60,969 nt of DNA from Anaerobacterium chartisolvens (GCF_003337415.1 NZ_QPJT01000017.1:1-60969), one strand, 5' to 3'; shown: positions 29,852 through 39,521, counted from the stretch's first letter. The notes: generated from the sequence alone by a model not told the origin. Numbers and translations: made by a program.

Positions 29852-31696
29852 TTATTTTTTAACTATTACTTTTGTTTTTACAAGCCTTAAATCTTTGTTC
29901 AAATCAAGCTCCTCTGTAAGATCCATCACCGGATACCCTTCATTATCAAATTGTACTCTGCGGATACCGCTGCTTCTTGGTCCGTCTATGCCATATCTGG
30001 CATGATAAGCATTATAGCAGTTGCCATCTTCATCGAATACATAAGAATTATGACCCGGTCCATATTCTCCGTTTACCGAGCGGGATGTGAGATACGGATA
30101 GTTTCCCTTTGTCCAACTGTTTACATCCAGCAAATCGGCTCCTCTTTCAGCCGTTAGCATACCTACACAGTAGGTGGCATCTATAAGCGCGCCGGAGAAG
30201 GTAACAAATATATACTCGTTGGCAATAATGGCAAATGGACCTTCATCCACAATAACATTATTATTCTCCCATCCATATTCGGGCTTGCAGATTAAAACAG
30301 GATCATTTATAAGCCTCCATGGCGCTTTAGGGTCCACATTGGCAATGTACAGCCATGAGCCTTGATCCACAGGCGAAAACTGTCGCTGTGCCCACATAAC
30401 ATAGTGCCTGCCGTCAGCCGCGAAATAAGTCATATCCAGTGTTATACCCGAATCAAACAGATAGCCTCCATCCTTTTTCTGAACTCTTACAGGCATTTCC
30501 CAGTCATTAGCATAGATGGGATTGCCGCCTGCTTTCAATTTCATTACATGAGAATGAATATTGCCGAATACTCCGCTGTCCTCTAATGTACCGTCGCTGC
30601 CGGCAAAAAATATATACAGCTCATCCCCCACTATATGAAGCTCAGGTGCCCAGAAAAATTTATTAATGTGTGAGTAGGCTTTATCGTCTAAAATCAGGCT
30701 TTCTCTTGCATTTACAAGGCCTGGAATGGTTTTAGCCTCACGAAGATATATTCCTTGCGGGATGGAAGCATCATCGTTAGTGGCTATAAAATAGTATTTG
30801 TTTTTCCATTTTATAATACATGGGTCTGCACGGTTGACAGCTATAGGAAATTTATACGTATCCTGATGTACTATGCCTGTAATTGCATAAGTACCGTCTA
30901 CATCCCAATCAATCCCCGTCGTATCCCACACCACTTTCTTAACAGCTTTTGAGCCGTCGTTATAAACAGCGGTGGCTTTTACCCTTTCCACATCAATTGG
31001 AGACGCAGCATTTACTGTTTCCTCCACCCGGATTTCGGTATTTTTAAGAACAGACAATTTAGTCTTTACTCTGTTTCCAATTTCCCGGGATATGCCTATT
31101 ACATTGCGCTCAACCGCCCCCTCAATAGCTGTCGGTGCAGATTCAATTGAAAAAGCAGAGGCTGCTTTAGGCTGGGAAGCACTGCCCAAATCTGAAAAAT
31201 CAGGCATTGTGTTTTTGAAATAATTCCCCGATGCATCGCACCAGGTGATTTCATATATCTTTGTATCCGGGTTATATTCGCAAATTGCGTCACTTACAAA
31301 TGTATTGCCCTTTAAATCAATCAGACCTATCTCTTCGTAGCTCAATAAATCAGATGAGGTAAACAATATTATACATCCCTTGCTTTGGGAATCATTTTCA
31401 CCGTCAAATTCAGTGCGCTCTGCTATAACACCAAAGGCACCGTCCGCCATATAAAATATATAAGGGTTCTTTAAGCTCTTTGCATTCAAGGTTCCGTCTT
31501 CATTGCTGGTTGCCTTTGCAAATAAGACTCCTGAATTATGATTTAGCCCCTCATAGGCTTTTCCATCCTTACTAACAGCCAAATGCATACTATACGCCAG
31601 CTTGGGGGAATATATCAAATTGTCCAAGGGAGTTCTTGTATAGCATAAAATATAAGTATAATCTTGATTTGATTGGTAATCATTCAAATCTTCCAT
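29852..31696 (-). CDS. GH43-like arabinosidase with Ig-like domain, no signal peptide
   Basis: A 614-residue protein. The N-terminal 190 residues form a beta-propeller-like region related to glycosidase accessory folds. Residues about 215-280 resemble a bacterial Ig-like (Big_4) domain (VKATAVYNDGSKAVKKVVWD). The C-terminal 320 residues are GH43-like (NRADPCIIKWKNKYYFIATNDD, FFWAPELHIVGDELYIFFAG, VIVDEGPFAI). A candidate base is Asp in NRADP and a candidate acid Glu in VDEGPF. No export signal is seen, although Ig-like domains usually occur in extracellular enzymes. It is the first glycosidase after the transporter genes. Confidence 0.8.
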   Translation of the reverse strand: MEDLNDYQSNQDYTYILCYTRTPLDNLIYSPKLAYSMHLAVSKDGKAYEGLNHNSGVLFAKATSNEDGTLNAKSLKNPYIFYMADGAFGVIAERTEFDGENDSQSKGCIILFTSSDLLSYEEIGLIDLKGNTFVSDAICEYNPDTKIYEITWCDASGNYFKNTMPDFSDLGSASQPKAASAFSIESAPTAIEGAVERNVIGISREIGNRVKTKLSVLKNTEIRVEETVNAASPIDVERVKATAVYNDGSKAVKKVVWDTTGIDWDVDGTYAITGIVHQDTYKFPIAVNRADPCIIKWKNKYYFIATNDDASIPQGIYLREAKTIPGLVNARESLILDDKAYSHINKFFWAPELHIVGDELYIFFAGSDGTLEDSGVFGNIHSHVMKLKAGGNPIYANDWEMPVRVQKKDGGYLFDSGITLDMTYFAADGRHYVMWAQRQFSPVDQGSWLYIANVDPKAPWRLINDPVLICKPEYGWENNNVIVDEGPFAIIANEYIFVTFSGALIDATYCVGMLTAERGADLLDVNSWTKGNYPYLTSRSVNGEYGPGHNSYVFDEDGNCYNAYHARYGIDGPRSSGIRRVQFDNEGYPVMDLTEELDLNKDLRLVKTKVIVKK

Positions 31697-31731
31697 TTGT
31701 AATTCTCTCCTTTATTTGAAAAAATTGCAAC

Positions 31732-32613
31732 TTATCCCTTAACCCCTCCCAGCACAATTCCCTTCACAAAATACTTCTGAAGGAATGGGTATACCGAAAT
31801 GATGGGAAGCGAACCCAGAAAAATCTGAGCGGCTCTCAGTGTCCTGTCCGATATGGTAGCCAGTTCCTCTATCTCCCTTCTTGTCAGCATATTGAAATTC
31901 CTCTGTACCACAATGGTTTGTATATAGCTTTGCAGTGGATAATTCTTTGGATTATTCATCAGTATAAGTCCGTCAAACCAACTGTTCCAATGGCCTACCA
32001 GAGAAAACAGCAATATTGTTGCCAGCGCGGGGGTTGAAACCGGCACGTAAATCTTCCATAAGGTAGTCCAATGCCCTGCACCGTCTATAAAAGCCGCTTC
32101 GCTTAATTCCTTCGGCACCTCCCTGAAAAAGTTCAAAAGCAGAATAACGCTGAATACAGGCACAGCTCCGGGCAGAATAAGAGCCCATATCTTATCTATC
32201 AATCCCATTTGCTTGATTATCATATACCAAGGAATCAACCCTCCCGCGAACAGCATGGTAAGAAAAAATGCCCATGCATAAAATGTACGGAATCGAAATT
32301 CCCTTGTTTCTTTAGATAAGGGATATGCCACAAGAATAGTCAGCAATACGTTGATTGCTCCGCCTAGTGCGATTCGCTGAACTGATGTAAGCATAGCTGC
32401 CCAGAATGCAGACCTTCGTGCAACATACTGATAAGAGTTTAATGAAAATTCTACCGGCCAGAATGTCACGCTGTTTGCAGCCGCAGCCGAACTTGAGCTG
32501 AATGAAACAGCGGCTATATGAATCAGAGGCATAAGGCAAATGAACGCCGCAAAAATAAGGAAAGTAGAATTAAGTATATTAAAAATGCTGATTTTTTGTA
32601 ATTTATTAGACAA
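31732..32613 (-). CDS. Carbohydrate ABC transporter permease (LplC/YtcP type)
   Basis: A 293-residue permease with six hydrophobic segments and the inner-membrane transport loop SEAAFIDGAGHWTTLWKIYVP. The GGxKG ending (IVLGGVKG) is usual for LplC-type permeases, which take up complex oligosaccharides with an LplA-type binding protein. It is 11 bp after the partner permease. The ATPase is not in the window and is probably a shared MsmX-like one. Confidence 0.9.
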   Translation of the reverse strand: MSNKLQKISIFNILNSTFLIFAAFICLMPLIHIAAVSFSSSSAAAANSVTFWPVEFSLNSYQYVARRSAFWAAMLTSVQRIALGGAINVLLTILVAYPLSKETREFRFRTFYAWAFFLTMLFAGGLIPWYMIIKQMGLIDKIWALILPGAVPVFSVILLLNFFREVPKELSEAAFIDGAGHWTTLWKIYVPVSTPALATILLFSLVGHWNSWFDGLILMNNPKNYPLQSYIQTIVVQRNFNMLTRREIEELATISDRTLRAAQIFLGSLPIISVYPFLQKYFVKGIVLGGVKG

Positions 32614-32624
32614 AAAAATCCCCC

Positions 32625-33527
32625 CTAGAAAATTCTGTAATCAGCAAAACGGTATGCACAGAAATAGGACACTGAAATGAAAACAAAGGAAACCAGTGAT
32701 TTGAAAAGTCCGACCGCAGTAGCAACTCCGTACTGTGCCTCAAGCAAGCCAAGTCTGTACACAAGTGTATCTATTATATCTCCGCTCTCATAAACCGGCG
32801 GACTATATAAATTGAATATTTGATCAAATCCTGCGTTTAAAATATTTCCCAGGCTCAGCACCATAAGCAGCACTATAACCATCCTCATGCCAGGCAAAGT
32901 AATATTGAGTGTTTGTTTCCACCGATTTGCGCCATCAACACGAGCCGCTTCATATAAGCTTGGGTCTATACCGGTTATTGCCGCCAGATATATAATCGTC
33001 CCATATCCGAACTCTTTCCATGTTTCCGTAATGACCATGGTAGTCGGGAACCATTTATTGCTCCCAAGGAAAAAAATCGGTTCTATTCCCAAAAGCCCCA
33101 AAAAGCCGTTAACTATACCCCCCGAAGGTGATAGCATGTCAATAAATATGCCGCCAAGTACAACCCATGATAAAAAGTGCGGCAAATATATGGCTGTCTG
33201 AATCCCTCTTCTCAAGCCGGAATTTCTGACTTCATTAATCAATATGGATATTACCAGAGGAATGAAGAGTCCCAAAACGATCTTCATCAACGCTATGGAA
33301 ATGGTATTCCACAATACGCTATGGAAATTCGGCATTCCAAAAACATACGAAAAGTTTTCGAGACCAATCCATTTCTGATTTCCGAACAAACCCTTTACGG
33401 GTATAAATTTTTGGAAAGCAATAATAATCCCCGCCATGGGAATATAGCTGAATATTATTAACAAAATAAATCCAGGCAATATCATTAAATGCAACGGAAG
33501 CTCTTTTTTTATCTTTACATTTAGCAA
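32625..33527 (-). CDS. Carbohydrate ABC transporter permease (LplB/YteP type)
   Basis: A 300-residue permease, the LplB partner of the downstream gene. It has six hydrophobic segments and the loop YEAARVDGANRWKQTLNITLP, which contacts the ATPase. It follows the binding-protein gene after a 110-bp gap that holds a strong stem-loop. The type is well established for oligosaccharide importers of Firmicutes. Confidence 0.9.
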   Translation of the reverse strand: MLNVKIKKELPLHLMILPGFILLIIFSYIPMAGIIIAFQKFIPVKGLFGNQKWIGLENFSYVFGMPNFHSVLWNTISIALMKIVLGLFIPLVISILINEVRNSGLRRGIQTAIYLPHFLSWVVLGGIFIDMLSPSGGIVNGFLGLLGIEPIFFLGSNKWFPTTMVITETWKEFGYGTIIYLAAITGIDPSLYEAARVDGANRWKQTLNITLPGMRMVIVLLMVLSLGNILNAGFDQIFNLYSPPVYESGDIIDTLVYRLGLLEAQYGVATAVGLFKSLVSFVFISVSYFCAYRFADYRIF

Positions 33528-33578
33528 TTGAATGCCCCCTTTGGACAGTAAATATGAGTTTGTATCCTAATTTATATA

Positions 33579-33620
33579 GTAAGGAAAGGAGACACGCACG
33601 AGCTTGAATCCTTTCCTTAC
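33579..33620 (-). terminator. Intercistronic stem-loop after the binding-protein gene
   Basis: Perfect 12-bp arms GTAAGGAAAGGA (33579-33590) and TCCTTTCCTTAC (33609-33620) with an 18-base loop. There is no T-run, so it fits a 3'-end stabiliser or attenuator that leaves the binding-protein mRNA more abundant than the permease mRNA. Confidence 0.7.
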
Positions 33621-33637
33621 AGCATAAGACGAGTATA

Positions 33638-35371
33638 CTATTTCGCTTTTACAGAATCGTACCACTCATTAACTTCTTTAGTCATATCAGCCCCGCCCAG
33701 CTTATTCCAATCGGCTACAAACTTATCAAACTCATTGATAGAAGCAGCTCCCATAATAATTTTTACGAATACCTCTTTTTCCATCTTATCGAGCGTGGTC
33801 TTCTTTTCAGTAATTGTCTTGGTTGGCGCTCCTACAAACTTTTCACTGAGGAGCTGGTTGTTTTCCCTGTATTGTACCATGTTGCGGAAAACTCCATCTT
33901 TTCCGTAAATCTTCTCCCATCCCCATTGAGTTGTGTCGCCTTTTTCATAAGCTTCTATATTTGCCTGAATACTCTTGGGCTCATCAATCAATTTACTGAA
34001 ATCATTATTCTTTCTTGCTTCATCAATAGCCACAAACGCTTCGGTGTTCTTAAAAGGAGGCGCCGGGCATACAGGAGAGAATTTCCATACTCCTACTCCG
34101 CCGTTTTCCTTTGGCATATAGTATTTATTAAAGTCTGCTGTCTCACCCCAGCATTTTTCCAGATGCATATTCATGAGCTTTACAAGTGCTTCAGGATGTT
34201 TATATCCTTTTTTAACTGCAAATATTCTTGTCTGGTTAAACTTGAGCGGAACCATAACCTTTTGGCTATCGGCGGAAGTGAGCGGATATCCTGTCCAGTC
34301 GGCATTTTTGTCATTATTATAGTTACTTATCAGCGGATACATGGGGTTCCACTGCGCGCCATAGTCAATGCCCACTTTTCCGGCGGCTATAGTTTCAGCC
34401 ACCTTAGATCCATCCTTAATACCGAATTCCTTGTCGATTTGTCCCACCTTATACATATCAGCCAGCTTTTGAAGGGCTACCTTCGTTTCCGGCAATGTAC
34501 TGCCCCATGCAAGCTTCCCGGAGCTATCCTCTACCCACATATTGGGGTATGCATGATAACCCGCGAAAAAGCCTTCTGTTCCCATACATCCGCTATATAA
34601 ATCCTTGGTAATTGGAATTCCGTAAGTGTCATTCTTTCCGTTTCCGTCGGGGTCCCTTGTTGTAAAGGCTTCTGCTATCTTCAAGACATCATCCATTGTC
34701 TTAGGGGGATCTAAATTCAGTTTTTTCAGCCAATCGTTCCTTATCCACAGGTATTGGGCCAATTCGTTAATAGCAAGAATTTCGGGAACGGCCATCATTT
34801 TACCGTTAAAGGTAACGGAATCAATATTTCCCGAACCCTCCTCAGTCATATATTTCTTTAACAAATCCGACGCATAATCGTTATAATATTGGGTCATATC
34901 TTCAACCATGTCTGAGTCAATAAGCTGCTTCAATTGGGGGGGATTGACAAGAATAACATCCGGAAGCTCTCCCGATGCCAGAGTCACATTGATTTTTTGA
35001 ACAAATGCATCGGAAACTTCATTTCCCTTTACAGTCCAATCATATTTTATATTAATACCCAGTTCATCTTTGTAGGTCCTGGTCCAACGGTTGTCCTCAA
35101 GTGTTTCTCCAGGTGTTTTAGGCAATATGTTTGCCGCAAGATCATCGTCTATACCGCGTACAAAAGAAATATCAATAGCGGGCTCGTATTTACCCAAGGG
35201 ACTCTTATCCCCTCCTTGAGCAGAAGCCCCGGTTGATTCGTTTCCCTGTTCTGCCGTGCTTGATGCCGAATTATTATCTTTAGAGCTATTCCCACAGCCT
35301 GCCACTAGTGAAACTAATAGAAAAAGAGCTACAGTCAAGGCAATTATTTTCTTAAAATAGCTAATCTTCAT
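33638..35371 (-). CDS. Extracellular solute-binding lipoprotein (LplA type)
   Basis: A 577-residue lipoprotein. A signal peptide ends in the lipobox LVAGC with Cys at about residue 26, followed by a low-complexity Ser/Asn/Gly linker. The mature protein is a long oligosaccharide-binding protein of the LplA family. It starts at ATG behind GAGGAAG, and a perfect 32-bp palindrome lies just upstream at 35385-35416. In context it should bind arabinoxylan or arabinan oligosaccharides. Confidence 0.9.
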   Translation of the reverse strand: MKISYFKKIIALTVALFLLVSLVAGCGNSSKDNNSASSTAEQGNESTGASAQGGDKSPLGKYEPAIDISFVRGIDDDLAANILPKTPGETLEDNRWTRTYKDELGINIKYDWTVKGNEVSDAFVQKINVTLASGELPDVILVNPPQLKQLIDSDMVEDMTQYYNDYASDLLKKYMTEEGSGNIDSVTFNGKMMAVPEILAINELAQYLWIRNDWLKKLNLDPPKTMDDVLKIAEAFTTRDPDGNGKNDTYGIPITKDLYSGCMGTEGFFAGYHAYPNMWVEDSSGKLAWGSTLPETKVALQKLADMYKVGQIDKEFGIKDGSKVAETIAAGKVGIDYGAQWNPMYPLISNYNNDKNADWTGYPLTSADSQKVMVPLKFNQTRIFAVKKGYKHPEALVKLMNMHLEKCWGETADFNKYYMPKENGGVGVWKFSPVCPAPPFKNTEAFVAIDEARKNNDFSKLIDEPKSIQANIEAYEKGDTTQWGWEKIYGKDGVFRNMVQYRENNQLLSEKFVGAPTKTITEKKTTLDKMEKEVFVKIIMGAASINEFDKFVADWNKLGGADMTKEVNEWYDSVKAK

Positions 35372-35384
35372 TTTCTTCCTCCCA

Positions 35385-35416
35385 ATAATTTTAATTGAGG
35401 CCTCAATTAAAATTAT
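35385..35416. promoter_or_regulatory. Perfect 32-bp palindrome before the binding-protein gene
   Basis: All 16 base pairs around the centre between 35400 and 35401 match (core TTGAGG / CCTCAA, AT-rich flanks). It lies 14 bp upstream of the ATG, directly before the ribosome-binding site. With no loop it looks like a DNA-binding site for a dimeric regulator, or a leader hairpin controlling translation. Confidence 0.7.
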
Positions 35417-35513
35417 ACTAGCTATGCAATGTCATTTCCATACACATGTTTTTACCTTGTTATCAATTGTTTACTTGTCGATTTGCCAAACATGCAGTAT
35501 AATTATCCGGGCT

Positions 35514-37229
35514 TTACTTTGTTGTCATTTGTTTACCCGTCAGGTATGCCTCATGATATTCTTGAGGAGAACAGCCGGCTACCTTTCTAAAAAATCTTGT
35601 AAAAGAGGCCGCGCTTTCATACCCAACCGATTTTGCAACCTCATGAATTTTCACACTTTGTTTTTCCAATAGCTCCTTGGCCTTTTTTCTCCTTGCATTA
35701 TCTATAAAATCAGAAAGGTTTGTTCCTGTAACCTGTTTATATAAGCGGGAAAGGTATGACGGGTTCAAGTATACCTGCTCGGCAAGTCTTACCAGAGAAA
35801 GATCCTCACTTAAGTGCTGCTCTATAAACCCCTGTATATGGTTAATTTCACTGTCGGCTCTCTTGTTTTGCTCCTCGCTTTGTATTTTGAAAATAATATC
35901 TGAAAGACTATAAATGTACTCTACTCCTTCTTCCCATGATTCATGCTTATCTATTCGCATTAACCTGTTTTGGTCGATACAAAATGCAATCTTTTGGGTA
36001 AGCTTACACCGATTTATATAAGACAAAAGGCTTAAGGCTACCTTATAATAGGCTTCTATCGCTATATTGCTGTTTTTGCTCCTGATAGCTTTTAAAGGGT
36101 CAATCAATCGGATTAATGTTTCAAAGAACTTATCTCTTTGTCCCGATTCAAGATATAATTCAAGCGTATGCAGCTCCTTCTGCCTCAAAATCCCCTCCAG
36201 AGCTTCGCTGCCTGCTTCCAGCTCGGGAACCTCAGAGGCTGTATTTAAAATATTGTTTTTGAATTCCTTATCAATCAGAAGCATTTCAATTCCTGTTCCA
36301 ATCCGAAAATTGAGCAGTTGATTCAGGGAATGATACTTTTTTGATACATCTTCCCATACGCAGGGCTCTCCGCCCAGAGCAAAGCTTATAGATGCGTTGA
36401 TAGACTCGGTACAGGCAGCCTGAATCACTTCAAGGGTTCCCTTTAAAAACGAAATGGTCTTGGCATAAAAGGCCGCCGTTTCAGGCTGTTCACTGTTTGC
36501 AGCTTGCAGCTCCTTAGGCTGTATAAACAAAACGAATCTATAGCTTTCATTCAACACATTGACACTTCTTGTATTTGTATTCAAATACCGGCTCATAACA
36601 AGCTTTACCGAATAAAGATACTGTATTTTATCCCAGTAGGATAAGTCGGCCGGAATGTTGTCAACATGCCCCAGCAGCAAGATTACGGGCTTGTCGGGAT
36701 ACATTGGGATTTCAAGCTGTTCAAATTGAAGCTTGGTGATATTCAGTGAGGGATCTCCGTGCAGCAAATGAATGAAATAGTCCTTCTGGAACAGGTCACG
36801 GGCCATATTCATCTGCTCTTTTGCCTTATGAATCAAATCTTCAATTTTTATTCCCTTCTGTATCTCCTTAATAGCCTCCTCAACAACACTGATAACCTTA
36901 TCGTGATCTTCGGTTTTCAGGATATAACTAACACCATTATGCTGAATAGCTTTATATACATATTCAAACTCGTCATAGCCTGTAAGAAATATCACCCTGC
37001 ACTGAGGCCAGCTCCTATGAATGATATCCATCAATTCCAAGCCGTTAATCTCAGGCATTCTTATATCTGTCAGAACAATATCTATTCTGGTTCTATTCAG
37101 CCATTCAATTGCTTCTTCTCCCGAATAGGCCTTATAAACATCCAGATCAAGCGCTCTCATACTGCTGAATATTTCATATAACCCATTTACAATGATTTCT
37201 TCATCATCCACAATCAGCAATCTGTGCAT
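35514..37229 (-). CDS. YesN-type response regulator with AraC DNA-binding domain
   Basis: A 571-residue regulator. The receiver domain has phospho-acceptor Asp55 in VLTDIRMPEING, with the acidic pocket VDDEE near the start and Lys in SYILKTEDHD. A long middle region of about 320 residues follows, then an AraC double HTH (about 465-570, with YLNPSYLSRLYKQVTGTN and VGYESAASFTRFFRKVAG). It is paired with the YesM-type kinase upstream, overlapping it by 26 bp. It probably activates the transporter operon. ATG 37229 follows GGGAGGGG. Confidence 0.9.
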   Translation of the reverse strand: MHRLLIVDDEEIIVNGLYEIFSSMRALDLDVYKAYSGEEAIEWLNRTRIDIVLTDIRMPEINGLELMDIIHRSWPQCRVIFLTGYDEFEYVYKAIQHNGVSYILKTEDHDKVISVVEEAIKEIQKGIKIEDLIHKAKEQMNMARDLFQKDYFIHLLHGDPSLNITKLQFEQLEIPMYPDKPVILLLGHVDNIPADLSYWDKIQYLYSVKLVMSRYLNTNTRSVNVLNESYRFVLFIQPKELQAANSEQPETAAFYAKTISFLKGTLEVIQAACTESINASISFALGGEPCVWEDVSKKYHSLNQLLNFRIGTGIEMLLIDKEFKNNILNTASEVPELEAGSEALEGILRQKELHTLELYLESGQRDKFFETLIRLIDPLKAIRSKNSNIAIEAYYKVALSLLSYINRCKLTQKIAFCIDQNRLMRIDKHESWEEGVEYIYSLSDIIFKIQSEEQNKRADSEINHIQGFIEQHLSEDLSLVRLAEQVYLNPSYLSRLYKQVTGTNLSDFIDNARRKKAKELLEKQSVKIHEVAKSVGYESAASFTRFFRKVAGCSPQEYHEAYLTGKQMTTK

Positions 37230-38973
37230 GATCATCCCCTCCCGATATTTTAATTTTTAATATCACCTTGAGTCCTCCCAATTCACTTCTAAAAACATAT
37301 AATCCACTTTTTTCACCAAACACCAGCTTAATGCGGCGATTTATATTTATAATTCCTGTAATTTGTGTATCCTCCCTGCTGTATTCCAGTGCTTTCTGCA
37401 ATTCCGAAAGCCGTGCGTCCGCCATTTCATCTCCATTATCTTCAACGATAATATTCAGCCCTTTTTCATCCGCTTCAAAATTTATCCGTATAATACCGCC
37501 ATTTTTTTTCTTTTCAATACCATGCTCAAATGCGTTCTCTATGATGGGCTGCAGAATAAGACGGGGTACCTTTAAATCGCTGTACATTTCGGGGCATTGT
37601 GCAAACTGTATTTGAACTCTTTTGGAAAAACGCATCAGTTGAATACTTGTATAGACCCCGGCATGGTTAACCTCATCCGAAAGCGGTATATAGTCCGATG
37701 AATTTCTTGTTACAAAGCGAAAATATTCTCCAAGATGCTTGGTAAATGGTATTAAATTTTCATCTCCAACCTTTGCCATGGTGTTTATCATAAAAAAGCT
37801 ATTATACAAAAAGTGTGGATTTATTTGTGATTGCAGTTGTTTCAATTCGGCACGCTGCATCAGAATCTTTTGATTATATACCTGATCAATAAGCGTATTC
37901 AAATTTCTCGTCATATTGTTAAATCTTTTATAAAGATAACCGAATTCGTTATTGGAATCATGATTGATTGATACCTGTAAATCTCCGCTTTCTACTTTGC
38001 GGAAGGCCTTAACTAATGTTGCCAGCGGCTTGTGCATGAATTTATAGGTTGAAAATGAGTAAATAAGTATAATGCACACAGATACGATAGAAAAAACCCA
38101 CACCCAAATATAATAACTCCAAAGGGGTTTCAATATGAATTCCTCAGGAATATATTTCAGCAAAATCATATTTAAATAATTTGATTTTGCATATACTATA
38201 TAGTTTTTGGTATGCTCGGTTTTGTTAAATACCATTCCGCTGCTGCCATTCTTATCTAAATTGTCCAGGACACTATCAATTGATAAGGTATCGGCAGCAT
38301 CAGATTTATTCATGATTATACCGTTGTCCGTAAGGTTTATAAGTATCGAGCCACTTCCCTCAAGGGTATTGAACTGGGCCAGTGCCTGCTCTAAAGCGTC
38401 CTGATTCAGTTCTATTGCTATTAGGTACAGGGGACTAGTATTGGATATGTTTTTTTGTTGAAGAGTACTCAAGTAGAGTCCTCCTTTAAAATTAATAATC
38501 TGAGCCCCTTTGATATCGGCAGGTACTCGTATTTCACGGTATCCTTCCATATCAATATTATCTATCCCCGTATTTGAAGAGACTGTTCTTCCTGCGGGAA
38601 AGATATACGCATTAACATTTTTTATATAAATGCTGCTGTTCTTTATAGTAACCAGCCTTTGCTGAAGCTGTCTTAAAGATTCAACTCTTTCATACATATT
38701 CATTATATTCCATCTGATCGCAAGTTTATTCAGGTACTCATCATTCAAGCAATCATATTGAAGGATTTTTATCCTTTCAATTTCTTTTTCCAAGCCTTCG
38801 AGATAAAAGGAGACCTGAGCGGCAGTGGATTTTGATATTTCATTTTTAACAGTATATAAGCTCCAGCTATTGATATATATTCCAAGCATATATATAGGAA
38901 TTATTATGATGAGAAAAGTAACAATGAGCCGACTAAAAATACTGCTTCCCAATTTAAATTTCGGTATCTCCAA
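37204..38973 (-). CDS. YesM-type sensor histidine kinase
   Basis: A protein of about 589 residues. A transmembrane helix near the start (FSRLIVTFLIIIIPIYMLGIYI) and a second one near residue 275 flank an extracellular sensor domain. After it come a HAMP domain, a His_kinase box (QSQINPHFLYNSFFMINTMA) and an ATPase domain (VPRLILQPIIENAFEHG). It pairs with YesN downstream. The open frame continues to an ATG at 39081, but residues before about 25 come from the foldback element and no ribosome site precedes that ATG. The TTG at 38973 is the preferred start, though only a weak AAGAG lies before it. Confidence 0.8.
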   Translation of the reverse strand: MEIPKFKLGSSIFSRLIVTFLIIIIPIYMLGIYINSWSLYTVKNEISKSTAAQVSFYLEGLEKEIERIKILQYDCLNDEYLNKLAIRWNIMNMYERVESLRQLQQRLVTIKNSSIYIKNVNAYIFPAGRTVSSNTGIDNIDMEGYREIRVPADIKGAQIINFKGGLYLSTLQQKNISNTSPLYLIAIELNQDALEQALAQFNTLEGSGSILINLTDNGIIMNKSDAADTLSIDSVLDNLDKNGSSGMVFNKTEHTKNYIVYAKSNYLNMILLKYIPEEFILKPLWSYYIWVWVFSIVSVCIILIYSFSTYKFMHKPLATLVKAFRKVESGDLQVSINHDSNNEFGYLYKRFNNMTRNLNTLIDQVYNQKILMQRAELKQLQSQINPHFLYNSFFMINTMAKVGDENLIPFTKHLGEYFRFVTRNSSDYIPLSDEVNHAGVYTSIQLMRFSKRVQIQFAQCPEMYSDLKVPRLILQPIIENAFEHGIEKKKNGGIIRINFEADEKGLNIIVEDNGDEMADARLSELQKALEYSREDTQITGIININRRIKLVFGEKSGLYVFRSELGGLKVILKIKISGGDDHAQIADCG

Positions 38974-39011
38974 AGCATCACTCTTTTCATTTTTATTTGC
39001 TTCTATATATA

Positions 39012-39207
39012 TAGCGATAAAGATTTTACATGGAGGATATAACTTGATGGAAGAAATTTTTTTGACCCGTAAGGAATACATCTAAGAAAAGCGCCTGATG
39101 ACATACCCGTGAGACATTTCCCCGCAAGGCGTCTTTTCGTTGCTATTAAAAATTTCTGTAAGCAATTATAGCCTCCATGTTTGTAAAATCTTTATTGCAT
39201 CCTATAT
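39012..39207 (+). mobile_element. 196-bp foldback element (MITE-like), copy 2
   Basis: 96% identical to 26050-26245 and in the same orientation. The differences include a T-to-C and an A-to-G that change a base pair together in the inner stem (AAAAGCGCCT / AGGCGTCTTTT). The 12-residue ORF is at 39047-39085. It abuts the 5' end of the sensor kinase gene on the opposite strand and supplies alternative N-terminal codons. Confidence 0.85.
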
Positions 39208-39381
39208 ATATTACAACAGGATAAAATAGCTACAAATACAGCTTCAAATTAGATATTTTAGAAAATTAATTACATGTAGAATGTTTTGTTATGCATAGTT
39301 GTAGTATACCTTCTTAAATAATTTTAATCAATAGTATCTTATTGGAAAATACTTCCATAAGAGAAGCGGAATTCGGCATAG

Positions 39382-39434
39382 AATAAAGGCCAATGGCTTC
39401 CGGGAATTCAAAACAGGAAGTCACTGGCCTTTAT
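39382..39434. terminator. Terminator downstream of the ArsC-like gene
   Basis: Arms 39382-39401 and 39415-39434 (AATAAAGGCCAATGGCTTCC / GGAAGTCACTGGCCTTTATT, two mismatches) are T-rich on both strands. It would end the gdhA-glnA-arsC-like transcript and is bidirectional. Confidence 0.65.
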
Positions 39435-39521
39435 TTCATAATATTTACTTAATTATTTTAATATCCTAATTCTTAACCTGCAATGCAACAGAGATTCCCG
39501 GCTAAGCATTCACGCGCTTAT

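Noticed and set aside
39012-39081. Kinase start at ATG 39081
   Set aside because: It lies inside the foldback element and lacks a ribosome-binding site, so its added residues look accidental.
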